A stretch of 64,000 bases of DNA from Burkholderiales bacterium. Lineage in GTDB: Bacteria > Pseudomonadota > Gammaproteobacteria > Burkholderiales > Usitatibacteraceae. Positions 45,869-54,998 of the stretch are shown piece by piece. The notes below the pieces were generated by a model. It worked only from the letters and a program-made list of their open reading frames with translations, ran no database searches and was not told the origin of the DNA. A program made the translations under genes and the position numbers. The stretch is taken from the NCBI GenBank assembly GCA_025360815.1, contig JANYBL010000018.1, forward strand, positions 1-64,000, in the 5' to 3' direction. Numbering within the stretch: position 1 is the stretch's first letter; each line of letters begins with the position of its first letter.

Positions 45869-46240
45869 ATGATTACCGGTTTAGACCATATTCAAATATC
45901 GATTCCTTCAGGTCGCGTACCAGATGCGTTAAATTTTTACGTCGACTTGTTGGGATTTCAACGCGTCCCCAAACCAGCAACGCTATCGCAAACCGGCGCG
46001 TGGCTGGTGTCGTCAAACGAGGCGGGTGGCGTGAACCTGCATATCGGCGAAACCGACCATTTTGTAACCGACGGCAATGCCCACCCGGCGTTTAAAACGA
46101 GTGATGCAAGCGCGTTAATCAAACGCCTAGAAGCCGCTAATTTTCGTGTTCGCCGTGATAGCGGCCCGGCTGGATTTATTCGCGCATCAACCTGGGATCC
46201 GTTTGGCAATCGAATAGAGTTTATGCAACGTATAACCTAA
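45869..46240 (+). CDS. VOC (glyoxalase-fold) protein
   Basis: 123 aa from the ATG at 45869; the longer track ORF runs through the GNAT gene in another frame. GLDHIQISIP at the start, ALNFYVDLLGFQRV and the terminal DPFGNRIEFMQ are VOC hallmarks: the first His and last Glu are typical metal ligands. Could be a glyoxalase, dioxygenase-like or resistance-type protein; not resolvable here. Starts eight bases after the GNAT stop. Confidence 0.8.
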   Translation: MITGLDHIQISIPSGRVPDALNFYVDLLGFQRVPKPATLSQTGAWLVSSNEAGGVNLHIGETDHFVTDGNAHPAFKTSDASALIKRLEAANFRVRRDSGPAGFIRASTWDPFGNRIEFMQRIT

Positions 46241-46255
46241 ATCTGTTTATAAACT

Positions 46256-46321
46256 CTAGTCTAGACGAGCGTTTTCAGCCAAATTCTTTCTGAAACGCCC
46301 GCCAATACTAGCGTTTTAAAA
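46256..46321 (-). repeat. CTAG-bounded dispersed repeat, copy 8
   Basis: On the minus strand CTAGTATTGGCGGGCGTTTC to CTGAAAACGCTCGTCTAG, CTAG starts 52 bp apart. GCGTTTCAG and CTGAAAACGC can pair into an imperfect hairpin. It fills the spacer between the VOC gene and prpC. Confidence 0.65.
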
Positions 46322-46356
46322 TTTGTTTTTATTTTTGATTTGACAAGGAGCATCAA

Positions 46357-47556
46357 GTGAGCGAGACCAATGCCGGCAACACCCCCGCAAACAACACGAC
46401 CTCAGCACCCGCCAATCCTAACGCGCCGAAACCGAAAAAATCGGTTGCGCTTTCCGGGGTCACCGCTGGGAACACCGCACTTTGTACCGTAGGCTTGAGT
46501 GGCAACGATCTGCACTATCGCGGTTACGATATTTTAGACGTCGCCGACACCTGCGAATTTGAAGAAATCGCCTACTTGCTGGTGCATGAAAAACTCCCCA
46601 ACAAAAGTGAGCTCGCTACCTACAAAGCCAAATTAAAATCGCTGCGCGGCATCCCGATGGCGGTGCAAGATGTGCTCGAAACATTGCCTGCATCGGCACA
46701 CCCGATGGATGTATTGCGCACGGGCTGCTCGGCGCTGGGCTGTAATTTGCCTGAAAAAGACGACCACAATATCCAAGGTGCGCGCGATATTGCAGACCGC
46801 ATGATGGCCTCCTTCGGCTCAATGTTGCTCTACTGGTATCACTTCGCGGTGAATGGCAAGCGTATTGATGTTGAGACCGATGATGACTCGATCGGTGGAC
46901 ATTTTTTACATTTGCTCCATGGCGTGAAGCCGAGCGATGAATGCGTTCGGGCGATGCACACCTCGTTGGTGCTATACGCAGAACATGAGTTCAACGCCTC
47001 CACCTTCACCGCCCGCGTGATTGCCGGCACCGGCTCTGATATGTATTCCGCGGTCACCGGCGCCATCGGCGCATTGCGTGGACCCAAGCATGGCGGCGCA
47101 AATGAAGCCGCATTTGAAATCCAGTCGCGCTACCATAACCCAGATGATGCCGAGGCCGATATCGCCAAGCGTGTCGCCGAGAAGCAAGTCGTGATCGGCT
47201 TTGGCCATCCGGTTTACACGATTTCTGATCCGCGCAATGTGGTGATTAAAGAAGTCGCCCGCAAGCTTTCAAAAACGGCCGGCAATACCAAGCTGTTTGA
47301 TATTGCAGAGCGCCTGGAAACCGTGATGCTGCGTGAGAAAAAAATGTTCCCGAACCTTGATTGGTTCAGCGCCGTGAGTTATCACATGATGGGCGTGCCG
47401 ACGAGTATGTTTACACCACTTTTCATTATTTCCCGTACATCAGGCTGGGCTGCGCACGTGATCGAGCAGCGAATTGACGGCAAAATTATTCGGCCATCGG
47501 CCAATTACACGGGGCCCGATAATTTAGCGTTCGTGCCGATGGAAAGGCGGAAATAA
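46357..47556 (+). CDS. prpC: 2-methylcitrate synthase PrpC
   Basis: Condenses propionyl-CoA with oxaloacetate. 399 aa, starting at a GTG with AAGGAG seven bases upstream. Citrate-synthase-fold catalytic segments [29 protein letters not shown] and [13 protein letters not shown]; the HPVY wording and RGYDILDVA distinguish PrpC from GltA. The first 30 residues are a low-complexity Asn/Pro/Ala/Thr extension that the family (about 370-390 aa) usually lacks. Confidence 0.94.
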   Translation: MSETNAGNTPANNTTSAPANPNAPKPKKSVALSGVTAGNTALCTVGLSGNDLHYRGYDILDVADTCEFEEIAYLLVHEKLPNKSELATYKAKLKSLRGIPMAVQDVLETLPASAHPMDVLRTGCSALGCNLPEKDDHNIQGARDIADRMMASFGSMLLYWYHFAVNGKRIDVETDDDSIGGHFLHLLHGVKPSDECVRAMHTSLVLYAEHEFNASTFTARVIAGTGSDMYSAVTGAIGALRGPKHGGANEAAFEIQSRYHNPDDAEADIAKRVAEKQVVIGFGHPVYTISDPRNVVIKEVARKLSKTAGNTKLFDIAERLETVMLREKKMFPNLDWFSAVSYHMMGVPTSMFTPLFIISRTSGWAAHVIEQRIDGKIIRPSANYTGPDNLAFVPMERRK

Positions 47557-47675
47557 CATCAATTTCGGCATTCATTGTAGATATTCAGCTTAAACTCTTG
47601 AAAGCTATCGAAATGGCCTAAAAAGGCCGTTCGTAAATCAAAAAACGTACGGGGATCAACTGTGGCGGAGTTTTT

Positions 47676-48209
47676 ATGGATATAAACAATATTTATCGCA
47701 AAACAGCACACGGCCTCGACGAAATGCAAGCGCGGAAAATGGCACTAAAACCGGCGGTAAGGCGTACGCTCATTTTGGTGGACGGCAGAAAATCCATCGA
47801 GGCCATGATGCCGTTATTTCGGGACCCCAACGATGCTGAGGTGGTACTTGTTGAGCTGCTTCAACTCAATTTGATCGAACAGATAGCCGAGGCAGAAACG
47901 ACGCCCAGTCCGCTAGAAGATATCAATACTGTCCCAGCCCCGGTTGAAAACCGCAGCGAAGATGCCGCAGCAACACGGAATCCCGCCCAGCGCTTTATGG
48001 ATGGGCAAAAATTTATGAACAATGCAATTCGTGAAAATCTCGGACCAATCAAAGCCGTTTTCTTTACGCTAAAAATTGAAAAATGTAACAACGTCGATGA
48101 TTGTCTTGCTTTGCTCGATGAATACCAAGCTGCATTGGCCAAGGCGATTAAAGACGACGCAATCGCCGCATCATTGCGCCGGAAAACGGAGCGCATTTTG
48201 AGGCCTTGA
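47676..48209 (+). CDS. conserved hypothetical protein within the prp cluster
   Basis: 177 aa with no enzyme motif. N-terminus YRKTAHGLDEMQARKMALKP followed by RRTLILVDGRKSIEAMMPLF resembles a small wing-helix-like module seen in uncharacterised betaproteobacterial proteins; residues 75-110 are Pro/Glu-rich; the C-terminal 65 residues look helical. ATG has GGCGGAG upstream. Lies between prpC and prpD on the same strand; a role in the cycle is not shown. Confidence 0.65.
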   Translation: MDINNIYRKTAHGLDEMQARKMALKPAVRRTLILVDGRKSIEAMMPLFRDPNDAEVVLVELLQLNLIEQIAEAETTPSPLEDINTVPAPVENRSEDAAATRNPAQRFMDGQKFMNNAIRENLGPIKAVFFTLKIEKCNNVDDCLALLDEYQAALAKAIKDDAIAASLRRKTERILRP

Positions 48210-48296
48210 TTTCACCCAGCCACGCTAGAACATATCTTTTGTATTAGTAACGCCGCCCCCCAGTTCGATTCATTTTAATCACCATAGGAACCCAGC

Positions 48297-49748
48297 ATGT
48301 CCGCACATATCTCCAACGTCCGCCCCAAACCCGACAAAGTGTTAGTCGATATTGTTGATTACGTCACCAAATATAAAATCAAATCCAAAGCAGCCTACGA
48401 GACAGCACGCTATTGTTTGATTGATACCTTGGGCTGTGGTTTTGAGGCATTGGAATATCCGGCCTGCACTAAATTACTTGGCCCCGTGGTGCCGGGCACG
48501 GTCGTACCGAACGGCGCAAAAGTACCTGGCACCCAATTTCAGCTTGATCCTATTCAAGCCGCTTTTAACATCGGCACAATGATTCGCTGGCTCGATTTTA
48601 ACGACACATGGCTGGCGGCTGAATGGGGTCATCCATCGGATAATCTGGGCGGCATTTTAGCCACTGCCGATTGGCTTTCGCGTAACGCCATTGCCAACGG
48701 TAAAAAACCGATGACGGTACAAGATGTATTAACCGCAATGATCAAAGCGCATGAAATCCAAGGCTGTATCGCGCTTGAAAATTCGTTCAACAAAGTTGGC
48801 CTCGATCACGTGGTGTTGGTGAAAGTTGCATCAACCGCGGTGGTCGCTGAAATGATGGGCTTAAGCTACAACGAAATTTTGAACGCGGTTTCACTCGCCT
48901 GGGTAGATGGCCAATCGCTGCGCACCTACCGGCATGCGCCCAACACCGGCTCGCGCAAGTCGTGGGCGGCGGGTGATGCGACCTCTCGTGCGGTACGTTT
49001 GGCATTGATCGCCAAGACCGGCGAGATGGGCTATCCATCCGTGCTATCAGCCAAAACATGGGGCTTTTATGATGTGCTGTTTAAAGGTAATGCGTTTAAA
49101 TTCCAGCGCCCCTATGGCTCATATGTGATGGAGCAAGTGCTGTTCAAAATTTCGTTCCCGGCAGAGTTCCATTCGCAAACCGCCGTTGAAGCCGCGATGA
49201 CGATCAACGCAGAATTGAGGAAGCTCGGCAAAACAGATAAAGAGATCAAAAAAATCACCATCCGCACGCATGAAGCCTGTATCCGCATCATCGACAAAAA
49301 AGGACCGCTTAACAACGAGGCCGACCGCGATCACTGTGTGCAATACATGGTCGCCGTGCCGATCATTTTTGGCCGCTTAACCGCGAGTGATTACGAAGAC
49401 AGCATCGCCGCTGATCCGCGTATCGACAAGCTGCGCGACAAAATTATCTGTGTCGAAGACGTGAATTTCACCAAGGATTATCACGATCCGAAAAAACGCT
49501 CTATTGCCAACGCACTCACCGTCGAATTCACCGACGGCAAAAAAATGAAAGAAATTATCGTCGAATATCCCATCGGCCATAAACGCCGCCGCAAACAAGG
49601 CATGCCAGTGCTGGTCGCAAAATTTAAAACCAATTTGGCACGCCAATTCCCTGAGAAACAACGCAACGCAATCATGGCGCTATGTTTGGATCAAAAGAAG
49701 CTGGAAGCTACGCCAGTCAACGAGTTCGTGGATATGATGGTGATTTAG
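48297..49748 (+). CDS. prpD: 2-methylcitrate dehydratase PrpD
   Basis: MmgE/PrpD-family dehydratase converting 2-methylcitrate to 2-methylaconitate, 483 aa, the usual length. [40 protein letters not shown] and [20 protein letters not shown] are characteristic. AGGAA precedes the ATG. No acnD/prpF is present, consistent with the PrpD-dependent version of the cycle. Ends before a strong terminator. Confidence 0.95.
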   Translation: MSAHISNVRPKPDKVLVDIVDYVTKYKIKSKAAYETARYCLIDTLGCGFEALEYPACTKLLGPVVPGTVVPNGAKVPGTQFQLDPIQAAFNIGTMIRWLDFNDTWLAAEWGHPSDNLGGILATADWLSRNAIANGKKPMTVQDVLTAMIKAHEIQGCIALENSFNKVGLDHVVLVKVASTAVVAEMMGLSYNEILNAVSLAWVDGQSLRTYRHAPNTGSRKSWAAGDATSRAVRLALIAKTGEMGYPSVLSAKTWGFYDVLFKGNAFKFQRPYGSYVMEQVLFKISFPAEFHSQTAVEAAMTINAELRKLGKTDKEIKKITIRTHEACIRIIDKKGPLNNEADRDHCVQYMVAVPIIFGRLTASDYEDSIAADPRIDKLRDKIICVEDVNFTKDYHDPKKRSIANALTVEFTDGKKMKEIIVEYPIGHKRRRKQGMPVLVAKFKTNLARQFPEKQRNAIMALCLDQKKLEATPVNEFVDMMVI

Positions 49749-49761
49749 TATTTGTAATTCC

Positions 49762-49797
49762 AAAAAAAAACGGCGCACTTGTGCGCCGTTTTTTTAT
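49762..49797 (+). terminator. Rho-independent terminator after prpD
   Basis: ACGGCGCAC-TT-GTGCGCCGT stem followed by seven T; an A-run on the other side makes it potentially bidirectional. Ends the prp transcript about 20 bp after prpD. Confidence 0.92.
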
Positions 49798-49869
49798 CCG
49801 GTTACGAATGATTAGTCGCGCGCGTTTCCACGTGCTTCCACCTAGTCCTACATTTATTTTCTTTCTAAA

Positions 49870-50166
49870 TCACGACATGTGCCGAAACAAATGCTGATAA
49901 GCACGCGAGACCGCGACAGATTTGGCTCCGCCTTTTAAATTCAACAACATACGGCCGTCGCCATCGCGTTTGCTCGATGCGATAAATTGCACCAACAGGG
50001 TTTTTCTCGCGAGCTGCGGTCGGCGGGTGTGAATAGCATGTTGAATGATCTCAGCAATCATCGAAGGGGTAGGTGATTGCGTAAAAATGGTCGGATTACC
50101 GTGACGGCAATAAGTGAACTCCTCAAACAACAAGCTCAAAACACCCCGTTTGGCGCATGTTTGCAA
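49870..50166 (-). pseudogene. remnant of a LytTR DNA-binding regulator
   Basis: 98-aa open frame beginning with TTG. KRDGDGRMLLNLKGGAKSVA followed by VSRAYQHLFRHM is the C-terminal half of a LytTR domain; FEEFTYCRHG corresponds to the first strand. The middle part is scrambled relative to the family and no receiver domain precedes it. Most simply the decayed end of a LytTR response regulator; a divergent short protein is the alternative. Confidence 0.55.
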
Positions 50167-50169
50167 GGT

Positions 50170-50208
50170 GTTATGGCTGAAAAGCCCCGCCTAGACTAGC
50201 GTTTTAAA
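50170..50208 (-). repeat. CTAG-bounded dispersed repeat, copy 9 (first half)
   Basis: Minus strand: TTTAAAACGCTAGTCTAGGC then GGGGCTTTTCAGCCA. The flanking TTTAAAACG and the GGCGGG-GTTTT core are shared with the full copies. Lies between the LytTR remnant and frmA. Confidence 0.5.
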
Positions 50209-50320
50209 GTTTTAACCGATACTGGCGCAAACACGGAATAATGTTGTTTGTGCCATATCTCGTGCACCAGCTTAAGCTCCACAATGCGCCCATTATCTGA
50301 CCAACAAGGACAAACATAAG

Positions 50321-51427
50321 ATGAAAACTAAAGCTGCAATTGCCTGGAAATCAGGCGCGCCGCTGACGATTGAAGAAGTCGATTTGCAAGACCCGCAAGC
50401 GGGCGAGGTGCTGGTAGAAATCAAGGCAACCGGCATTTGCCATACCGATTACTACACATTATCCGGCGCGGACCCTGAGGGCATTTTCCCATCAATCTTA
50501 GGCCACGAGGGTGCGGGCGTGGTGGTGGATGTGGGCGCCGGCGTAACGTCGCTCAAAAAGGGTGACCATGTGATTCCGCTCTACACCCCGGAATGTCGCC
50601 AATGCAAGTTTTGCCTCTCGCGCAAAACCAATTTATGCCAAGCGATTCGCTCAACCCAAGGCAGGGGATTGATGCCGAACGGCACGAGCCGGTTCTCAAT
50701 GGATGGCAAGCCTATTTTTCATTACATGGGCACTTCAACCTTCTCTAACTACATCGTCGCGCCAGAAATTGCGATGGCGAAAATTCGGGAAGATGCACCA
50801 TTCGACAAGGTTTGTTATATCGGCTGCGGCGTGACCACCGGCGTAGGCGCAGTAATTTTTACCGCAAAGGTCGAGGCCGGTGCCAACGTGGTGGTGTTCG
50901 GCTTGGGTGGCATCGGGCTCAATGTTATTCAGGGTGCAAAGATGGTTGGTGCCGATAAAATTATCGGCATTGATTTGAACCCTGAACGGGAAGCAATGGC
51001 ACGCAAATTCGGCATGACGCATTTTATCAATCCGAAGGATCATGAGAACGTGGTCGACGCGATTATCCAACTAACCGACGGCGGCGCGGACTATAGCTTT
51101 GAATGCATCGGCAACACCAAAACCATGCGCCAAGCGCTTGAATGCTGCCACAAGGGTTGGGGGCGATCGGTCATCATTGGCGTAGCGGAAGCCGGCGCGG
51201 AAATCTCGACACGCCCTTTCCAACTGGTAACCGGCCGTGTGTGGGGCGGCAGCGCGTTCGGCGGCGCGCGTGGGCGCACCGATGTGCCGAAAATTGTAGA
51301 TTGGTATATGGAAGGCAAGCTCAATATCGATGATTTGATTACCCACACCATGCCGCTGGAGAAAATTAACGAAGGTTTTGACTTGATGAAACGTGGCGAA
51401 TCCATTCGCGCCGTGGTGTTGTATTAA
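50321..51427 (+). CDS. frmA: S-(hydroxymethyl)glutathione dehydrogenase (class III ADH)
   Basis: Oxidises the glutathione-formaldehyde adduct with NAD. 368 aa zinc MDR enzyme: catalytic zinc ligands in [17 protein letters not shown] and GHEGAGVV, structural-zinc Cys cluster [17 protein letters not shown], and NAD-binding [15 protein letters not shown]. Class III markers [16 protein letters not shown] are present. Followed with no gap by frmB, forming a formaldehyde-detoxification operon. No FrmR-like regulator is adjacent. Confidence 0.96.
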   Translation: MKTKAAIAWKSGAPLTIEEVDLQDPQAGEVLVEIKATGICHTDYYTLSGADPEGIFPSILGHEGAGVVVDVGAGVTSLKKGDHVIPLYTPECRQCKFCLSRKTNLCQAIRSTQGRGLMPNGTSRFSMDGKPIFHYMGTSTFSNYIVAPEIAMAKIREDAPFDKVCYIGCGVTTGVGAVIFTAKVEAGANVVVFGLGGIGLNVIQGAKMVGADKIIGIDLNPEREAMARKFGMTHFINPKDHENVVDAIIQLTDGGADYSFECIGNTKTMRQALECCHKGWGRSVIIGVAEAGAEISTRPFQLVTGRVWGGSAFGGARGRTDVPKIVDWYMEGKLNIDDLITHTMPLEKINEGFDLMKRGESIRAVVLY

Positions 51428-52300
51428 ATGATTGAAACCATTTCAGAACACGCTTCATTCGGCGGCAAACAAGGCTTCTATCGGCATCTATCACATGTGA
51501 TTGGATTGCCGATGAAGTTTTCGGTCTACGTGCCACCCTTGGCACCCGTACCTACGGAGGGTAAAACAGAAAAGGTTCCCGTGCTGTTTTTCTTAGCTGG
51601 TCTAACAGCAACAGAAGAAACCTTTGCAATCAAAGCCGGAGCGCAAAAATTCGCGGCGGCGCATGGCGTGATGATTGTCTGCCCCGACACTAGCCCGCGC
51701 GGGACTGGCATCGATGATGCAACCACTGATTGGGACTTCGGTGAAGGTGCGGGTTTTTATTTGGACGCAACCCAAGCGCCCTGGTCAAAATATTTTCGGA
51801 TGGAAACCTATATCGTTAACGAGCTGCGTGAGATTATTTGTGCAAGCTTTCCAGCCGATCAAAATCGTATCGGGATTTTTGGCCATTCAATGGGCGGACA
51901 CGGCGCCTTGACGCTCGCACTCAAGCACCGCGACATTTATAAATCCGTATCGGCGTTCGCGCCGATAGCCGCACCGATGCAATGCGCGTGGGGACAAAAA
52001 GCGTTTCCACGATATTTGGGCAATGATGAATCAACTTGGGGCAACCACGATGCCAGCCAATTGATGCAAGGCCTCAAGACGCCCTATCCGCTCGGCATTC
52101 GGGTCGATCAGGGATTGAACGATCAGTTTTTAGCGGCGCAATTATTGCCACAAGCGTTTGAAGCGGCCTGCCTGACGGCGGATCAGCCGCTGACATTCGA
52201 ACGTCATGCCGGCTATGATCACGGCTATTATTTTGTCGCCTCGTTTGTGGAGAAGCATATTTCGTTTCACGCAGATAACTTAAATTCGTTCGAGTCCTAA
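51428..52300 (+). CDS. frmB: S-formylglutathione hydrolase
   Basis: Serine esterase releasing formate and glutathione from S-formylglutathione. 290 aa alpha/beta hydrolase with nucleophile elbow GHSMGGHGAL, oxyanion/early FLAGLTATEETF, acid in DQGLNDQF and the catalytic His in GYDHGYYF. The ATG follows the frmA stop directly. Confidence 0.95.
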   Translation: MIETISEHASFGGKQGFYRHLSHVIGLPMKFSVYVPPLAPVPTEGKTEKVPVLFFLAGLTATEETFAIKAGAQKFAAAHGVMIVCPDTSPRGTGIDDATTDWDFGEGAGFYLDATQAPWSKYFRMETYIVNELREIICASFPADQNRIGIFGHSMGGHGALTLALKHRDIYKSVSAFAPIAAPMQCAWGQKAFPRYLGNDESTWGNHDASQLMQGLKTPYPLGIRVDQGLNDQFLAAQLLPQAFEAACLTADQPLTFERHAGYDHGYYFVASFVEKHISFHADNLNSFES

Positions 52301-52648
52301 CCGTGATGGGTGACGATCAACCCGACTGACTCGTCGTCGTTTGATAAACGCAACAACATTAACCCCGCCGAGCCGATCGAGCGCGATCTAACGCGCCTTG
52401 GCAAACATCAACAAAACGAAGGGTGAGGTTTAAGATTCTTCTAGTCTTGATCGACTGGGCATTAACGTCGTCAATTGCGAATCACAAAACCGATGACGGA
52501 AACAATTGACGCCAAGCGCACCGGTTGTGCTTCCAGCCCTCCCCAGCGCCCGGTTGTTCCTCGATCCCGCAAAACCTAACGCGAAAATACTATTAGCGCA
52601 TTGCGTCATCAGTACCGGCTATGTTTCCAAAGGCGCCACCATATTCGT
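52301..52648. other. frmB-aroA convergent spacer
   Basis: About 350 bp without an ORF, RNA gene, clear hairpin terminator or repeat that I can recognise. Confidence 0.4.
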
Positions 52649-53950
52649 TCAGGTCGCTACGGCAGAAAACACCGAAAAATAGTCTGGAAAAGTCTTTGCC
52701 ACACAGCCTGGATCATTGATCGTAATCGGCACGCCACCCAACGCGACTAACGAAAAGCACATCGCCATACGGTGATCGTCATAGGTGCCGATGTTGGCGT
52801 TGGCAATGAGCGTATCAGGTGGCGTGATCTTGATGTAGTCCGCGCCCTCTTCTACCGTCGCGCCGACCTTCCGCAACTCGATTGCCATCGCTGCGAGCCG
52901 ATCGGTTTCCTTCACCCGCCAACTGGCGATGTTGCGGATCGTGGTAGTGCCGTCGGCAAACAAGGCTGCAATCGCAATCGTCATGGCGGCATCGGGAATG
53001 TGGTTTAAATCCACATCGATGGCCTGTAAGCGCCCAGCAGACGAATCACGCGAGGCCTCAATCCAATCATCCCCCATCGTGATTTTCGCGCCCATCAGCG
53101 CGAGTACTTCGGCAAACCGCACATCACCCTGGATGCTGGTCCTACCGACGCCACGCACGCGAACCGGGCCGTCGGCAATCGCGCCAGCGGCGAGAAAATA
53201 TGAGGCGCTCGAGGCATCGCCTTCGACGTGGATGGTACCGGGTGCCGCGTAGGCAACATTTGCTGGAATAATAAATTCACGCCAATCGTTGCGTTCAACG
53301 ATGATGCCAAACCGCGCCATTAAATTGAGCGTGATCTCAATATAGGGCTTCGAAATCAACTCGCCAATCACTTCAATCACGATTTCATTTTTAAGCAACG
53401 GGAGGGTCATCAGGAGTGCGGTTAAGAACTGGCTGGATACATCGCCGCGTACCTTCACTCTCGTCGCGTTGCCCGCAACGTATGGCGAAATTTCTAATGG
53501 GGGGAAGCCAGCGCTGGCCAAATACTTTATCTGTGCACCGATATCGTTGAGCGCCTCAACCAAATCACCAATCGGCCGCTCGTGCATCCGCGCAATACCG
53601 GATAGCGTGTAGTTGCCTGCCTGAAATGCGAGCGCCGCGGTGAGCGGGCGGAACGCGGTACCTGCATTGCCTAAAAAAATCTCTGCTGCCTGATTCGGAA
53701 ATTTGCCACCACAGCCCTGAACGACAAAATCGTTACCGCCAACACTCGCCACTCCGACGCCGAGCTTTTCCAACGCGCCAAGCATGACGTCAGTATCGTC
53801 TGATTTCAGTAAATCGCGCACGATCGTTTCGCCATGACTGAGTGCGGCCAGCAGCAAGGTGCGGTTGGAAATGCTCTTAGAACCGGGCAAGGTGACCACA
53901 CCCGACGCATGGGTAAAGGGGCCAATGCTGATATTTTCTAGTTTCTTCAT
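52649..53950 (-). CDS. aroA: 3-phosphoshikimate 1-carboxyvinyltransferase (EPSP synthase)
   Basis: Sixth shikimate-pathway step. 433 aa with [17 protein letters not shown] at the PEP/shikimate site, [16 protein letters not shown] (with GNAGTAFRP, class I wording) and [12 protein letters not shown] plus [12 protein letters not shown] near the end. Last gene here of the block gyrA..serC-pheA-hisC-tyrA-aroA, 78 bp after tyrA. Confidence 0.96.
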   Translation of the reverse strand: MKKLENISIGPFTHASGVVTLPGSKSISNRTLLLAALSHGETIVRDLLKSDDTDVMLGALEKLGVGVASVGGNDFVVQGCGGKFPNQAAEIFLGNAGTAFRPLTAALAFQAGNYTLSGIARMHERPIGDLVEALNDIGAQIKYLASAGFPPLEISPYVAGNATRVKVRGDVSSQFLTALLMTLPLLKNEIVIEVIGELISKPYIEITLNLMARFGIIVERNDWREFIIPANVAYAAPGTIHVEGDASSASYFLAAGAIADGPVRVRGVGRTSIQGDVRFAEVLALMGAKITMGDDWIEASRDSSAGRLQAIDVDLNHIPDAAMTIAIAALFADGTTTIRNIASWRVKETDRLAAMAIELRKVGATVEEGADYIKITPPDTLIANANIGTYDDHRMAMCFSLVALGGVPITINDPGCVAKTFPDYFSVFSAVAT

Positions 53951-53956
53951 TTGGCT

Positions 53957-53984
53957 TTCTGCACTCTGCGTTCTGCACTCTGCA
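53957..53984. repeat. 14-bp tandem duplication between tyrA and aroA
   Basis: TTCTGCACTCTGCG followed by TTCTGCACTCTGCA (13/14 identical), in the short tyrA-aroA spacer. Confidence 0.7.
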
Positions 53985-54028
53985 TTCCACGTTTTTGCGT
54001 TTTTTACTCGCTGCTTTTGGCGTTTTAT

Positions 54029-54922
54029 CTACACCGATTCATCGCGAAAATATTCCAAATCTCCCGCGAGCCAATTGGCTTTCGCATCATGCGAACGCTG
54101 CATCACTGCTTCAATTTGTGCCGCGTCAGATTGGGCTACCAGCTCCCGGAATTGCCCGATTTTTTTGATATATAAATCCATCTCAGCCAGCAGTGCCTCC
54201 CGATTGTTAAGGGCAATATCGCGCCACATTTCGGGGTGCGAACCGGCGATGCGTGTGAAATCCCGGAAGCCGGAAGCCGCGAAGGCAAACAGCGTTTTGG
54301 CATTCGGACGCCCGGCGAATTCATCGACCAACGCGAATGCCAACAGATGCGGTAAATGACTCACGGCGGCAAAGATCGCGTCATGCGCCTCAGCAGACAT
54401 CGCTTGCACAGTCGCACCACAGGCGCGCCAAATGGCTTCGGCCCTGGCAATCGCCTCCGGTGGGTTCTCAACGACGGGTGTCAAGACAACTTTTTTGCCT
54501 TTATAAAGCGCTGCGTCCGCTGCAGCGACGCCGGCGATTTCTCGCCCCGCAATCGGATGCGCGGGAACAAACTGCGCGATTTTATGGTCGAGTCCAATGC
54601 GTGCGGCCGCAACCACATCCTGCTTGGTGCTACCAGCATCCATGACGAGGGCATTCGCTTTTAGATGCGGCGCAACGGTGGCAAAAATGGCTGGCATTTG
54701 CCTAACCGGCGTTGCAATCAAAATACAATCAGCAATCGCAGCAGCCTCGGCCAAGTCGCAAGCACGATCAATAACGTTCAGACGCTTGGCTTCCGCTAAC
54801 GATGCCGCGTTGCGCCCAACGCCGATCACCTCGCCAACAACCCCAGCACGCTTTAATGCGAGTGCTGTGGAGCCGCCGATGAGGCCAACGCCGACGATGG
54901 CAATGCGTTCTATTTTAAACAA
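54029..54922 (-). CDS. tyrA: prephenate dehydrogenase
   Basis: NAD-dependent oxidative decarboxylation of prephenate towards tyrosine. 297 aa; dinucleotide-binding GVGLIGGSTALALKRAG, ATPVRQMP, and the catalytic His in FVPAHPIAGRE. No chorismate mutase domain is fused (it is on PheA). The only plausible start is TTG (54922), lying just inside the edge of a CTAG-bounded repeat copy that makes up the hisC-tyrA spacer. Confidence 0.94.
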   Translation of the reverse strand: MFKIERIAIVGVGLIGGSTALALKRAGVVGEVIGVGRNAASLAEAKRLNVIDRACDLAEAAAIADCILIATPVRQMPAIFATVAPHLKANALVMDAGSTKQDVVAAARIGLDHKIAQFVPAHPIAGREIAGVAAADAALYKGKKVVLTPVVENPPEAIARAEAIWRACGATVQAMSAEAHDAIFAAVSHLPHLLAFALVDEFAGRPNAKTLFAFAASGFRDFTRIAGSHPEMWRDIALNNREALLAEMDLYIKKIGQFRELVAQSDAAQIEAVMQRSHDAKANWLAGDLEYFRDESV

Positions 54923-54930
54923 TTGATTAC

Positions 54931-54993
54931 TAACACGCTAGTATTGGCGGACGTTTTGAGGCAAAAATGGCTGAAATGCCGCTCTGATGCTGA
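54931..54993 (+). repeat. CTAG-bounded dispersed repeat, copy 10
   Basis: AACACGCTAGTATTGGCGGA then CGTTTTGAGGCAAAAATGGC and TGAAATG; the far CTAG is decayed to CTGA at the expected +52 position. It forms nearly the whole 76-bp hisC-tyrA spacer. Confidence 0.65.
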
Positions 54994-54998
54994 CGTTA

